Shown one piece after another: positions 57,016-57,127 of a stretch of DNA of 57,127 bases. Source of the stretch: Agrobacterium tumefaciens (GTDB lineage Bacteria > Pseudomonadota > Alphaproteobacteria > Rhizobiales > Rhizobiaceae). Both the position numbers and the translations under genes were made by a program. The notes under the pieces were generated by a model. The model ran no database searches. It was given only the letters and a program-made list of their open reading frames with translations, and was not told where the DNA came from. The stretch is taken from assembly GCF_013318015.2 (NCBI RefSeq), contig NZ_CP115845.1, positions 1-57,127 on the forward strand. The letters run 5' to 3'. Positions within the stretch are counted from its first letter, which is position 1, and each line of letters starts with the position of its first letter.

Positions 57016-57127
57016 CATGCCAGGTAGCTACATAGTTACCCATTTGTAAATTGTTTACGAATCGGAGATTATCGTAGCTGCGCAATTCAAGGCTGATTTG
57101 TCAAAACTGCGCTGCTGAGGGAATTCC
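57016..57127 (+). promoter_or_regulatory. repABC promoter and ribosome-binding site, reaching across the window ends
   Basis: A+T-rich DNA (TTGTAA at about 57045, ATTATC at about 57069) is a plausible sigma-70-like promoter. GAGGGA at 57117-57122 lies five bases before the ATG at position 1 when the ends are joined. Confidence 0.65.

Overview
This window reads as a complete circular repABC plasmid of about 57 kb from an alphaproteobacterium of the order Hyphomicrobiales. The Brucellaceae (Brucella/Ochrobactrum group) are the best guess: there is a Brucella Omp2-type porin, an IalB-family protein, a trimeric autotransporter, repABC replication and a VirB/VirD4 secretion system. The last 11 bases hold a Shine-Dalgarno at the right distance from the ATG at position 1, and two perfect 16-bp parS-like palindromes lie just before the end, so the two ends of the window are almost certainly adjacent.

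Layout. 1-3619: repABC with an antisense RNA between repB and repC. 3720-10375: a hypothetical gene, an XRE regulator, a VirC1/VirC2-like pair, an oriT with a T-DNA-border-like nick site, mobC, a 1020-residue MOBP relaxase and a small membrane protein. 10418-25841: a full VirB/VirD4 type IV secretion system split into two divergent operons (virB7-6-8-9-10-11-virD4 leftward; virB1-2-3-4, a second lytic transglycosylase and virB5 rightward). Three secreted, active-site-degenerate staphylococcal-nuclease-like proteins are interleaved. 25856-35042: accessory genes, mostly small unknowns, with a DUF1173 module, a serine recombinase whose catalytic serine is replaced by leucine, and an intact thermonuclease. 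35084-37436: two envelope/host-interaction genes (IalB family and trimeric autotransporter). 38143-54617: an almost wholly rightward block with a ParB-like nuclease-domain protein, XRE regulator, ATP-dependent DNA ligase, HEPN protein, DUF932 protein, solo DNA methyltransferase, VapBC, Omp2 porin (leftward), YedK/HMCES-type protein, a second stand-alone repC with its own antisense RNA, and DUF736. 54860-56768: a leftward two-gene operon of a pentapeptide-repeat protein and an unknown partner.

How it works together. The nick site orientation means the minus strand is transferred, going down in coordinate from 6581, through rep and on into 57-38 kb. That makes 38-57 kb the leading region, and its content (methyltransferase, DUF932, ParB-like, ligase, YedK, TA) fits establishment and anti-defence functions. 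The relaxase and secretion genes enter last.

Most striking observation. At least four long intergenic leaders (26.7 kb on minus; 28.3, 44.8 and 47.3 kb on plus) share one architecture: a G/C hairpin, a long-range helix whose sequence differs between copies while pairing is kept, and a final hairpin followed by a small gene. Two further leaders (38.0 and 43.1 kb) form a second related family. They are candidates for a shared cis-acting RNA, or for single-stranded-DNA promoters, controlling plasmid establishment genes. No insertion sequence, CRISPR array, tRNA or rRNA was seen.
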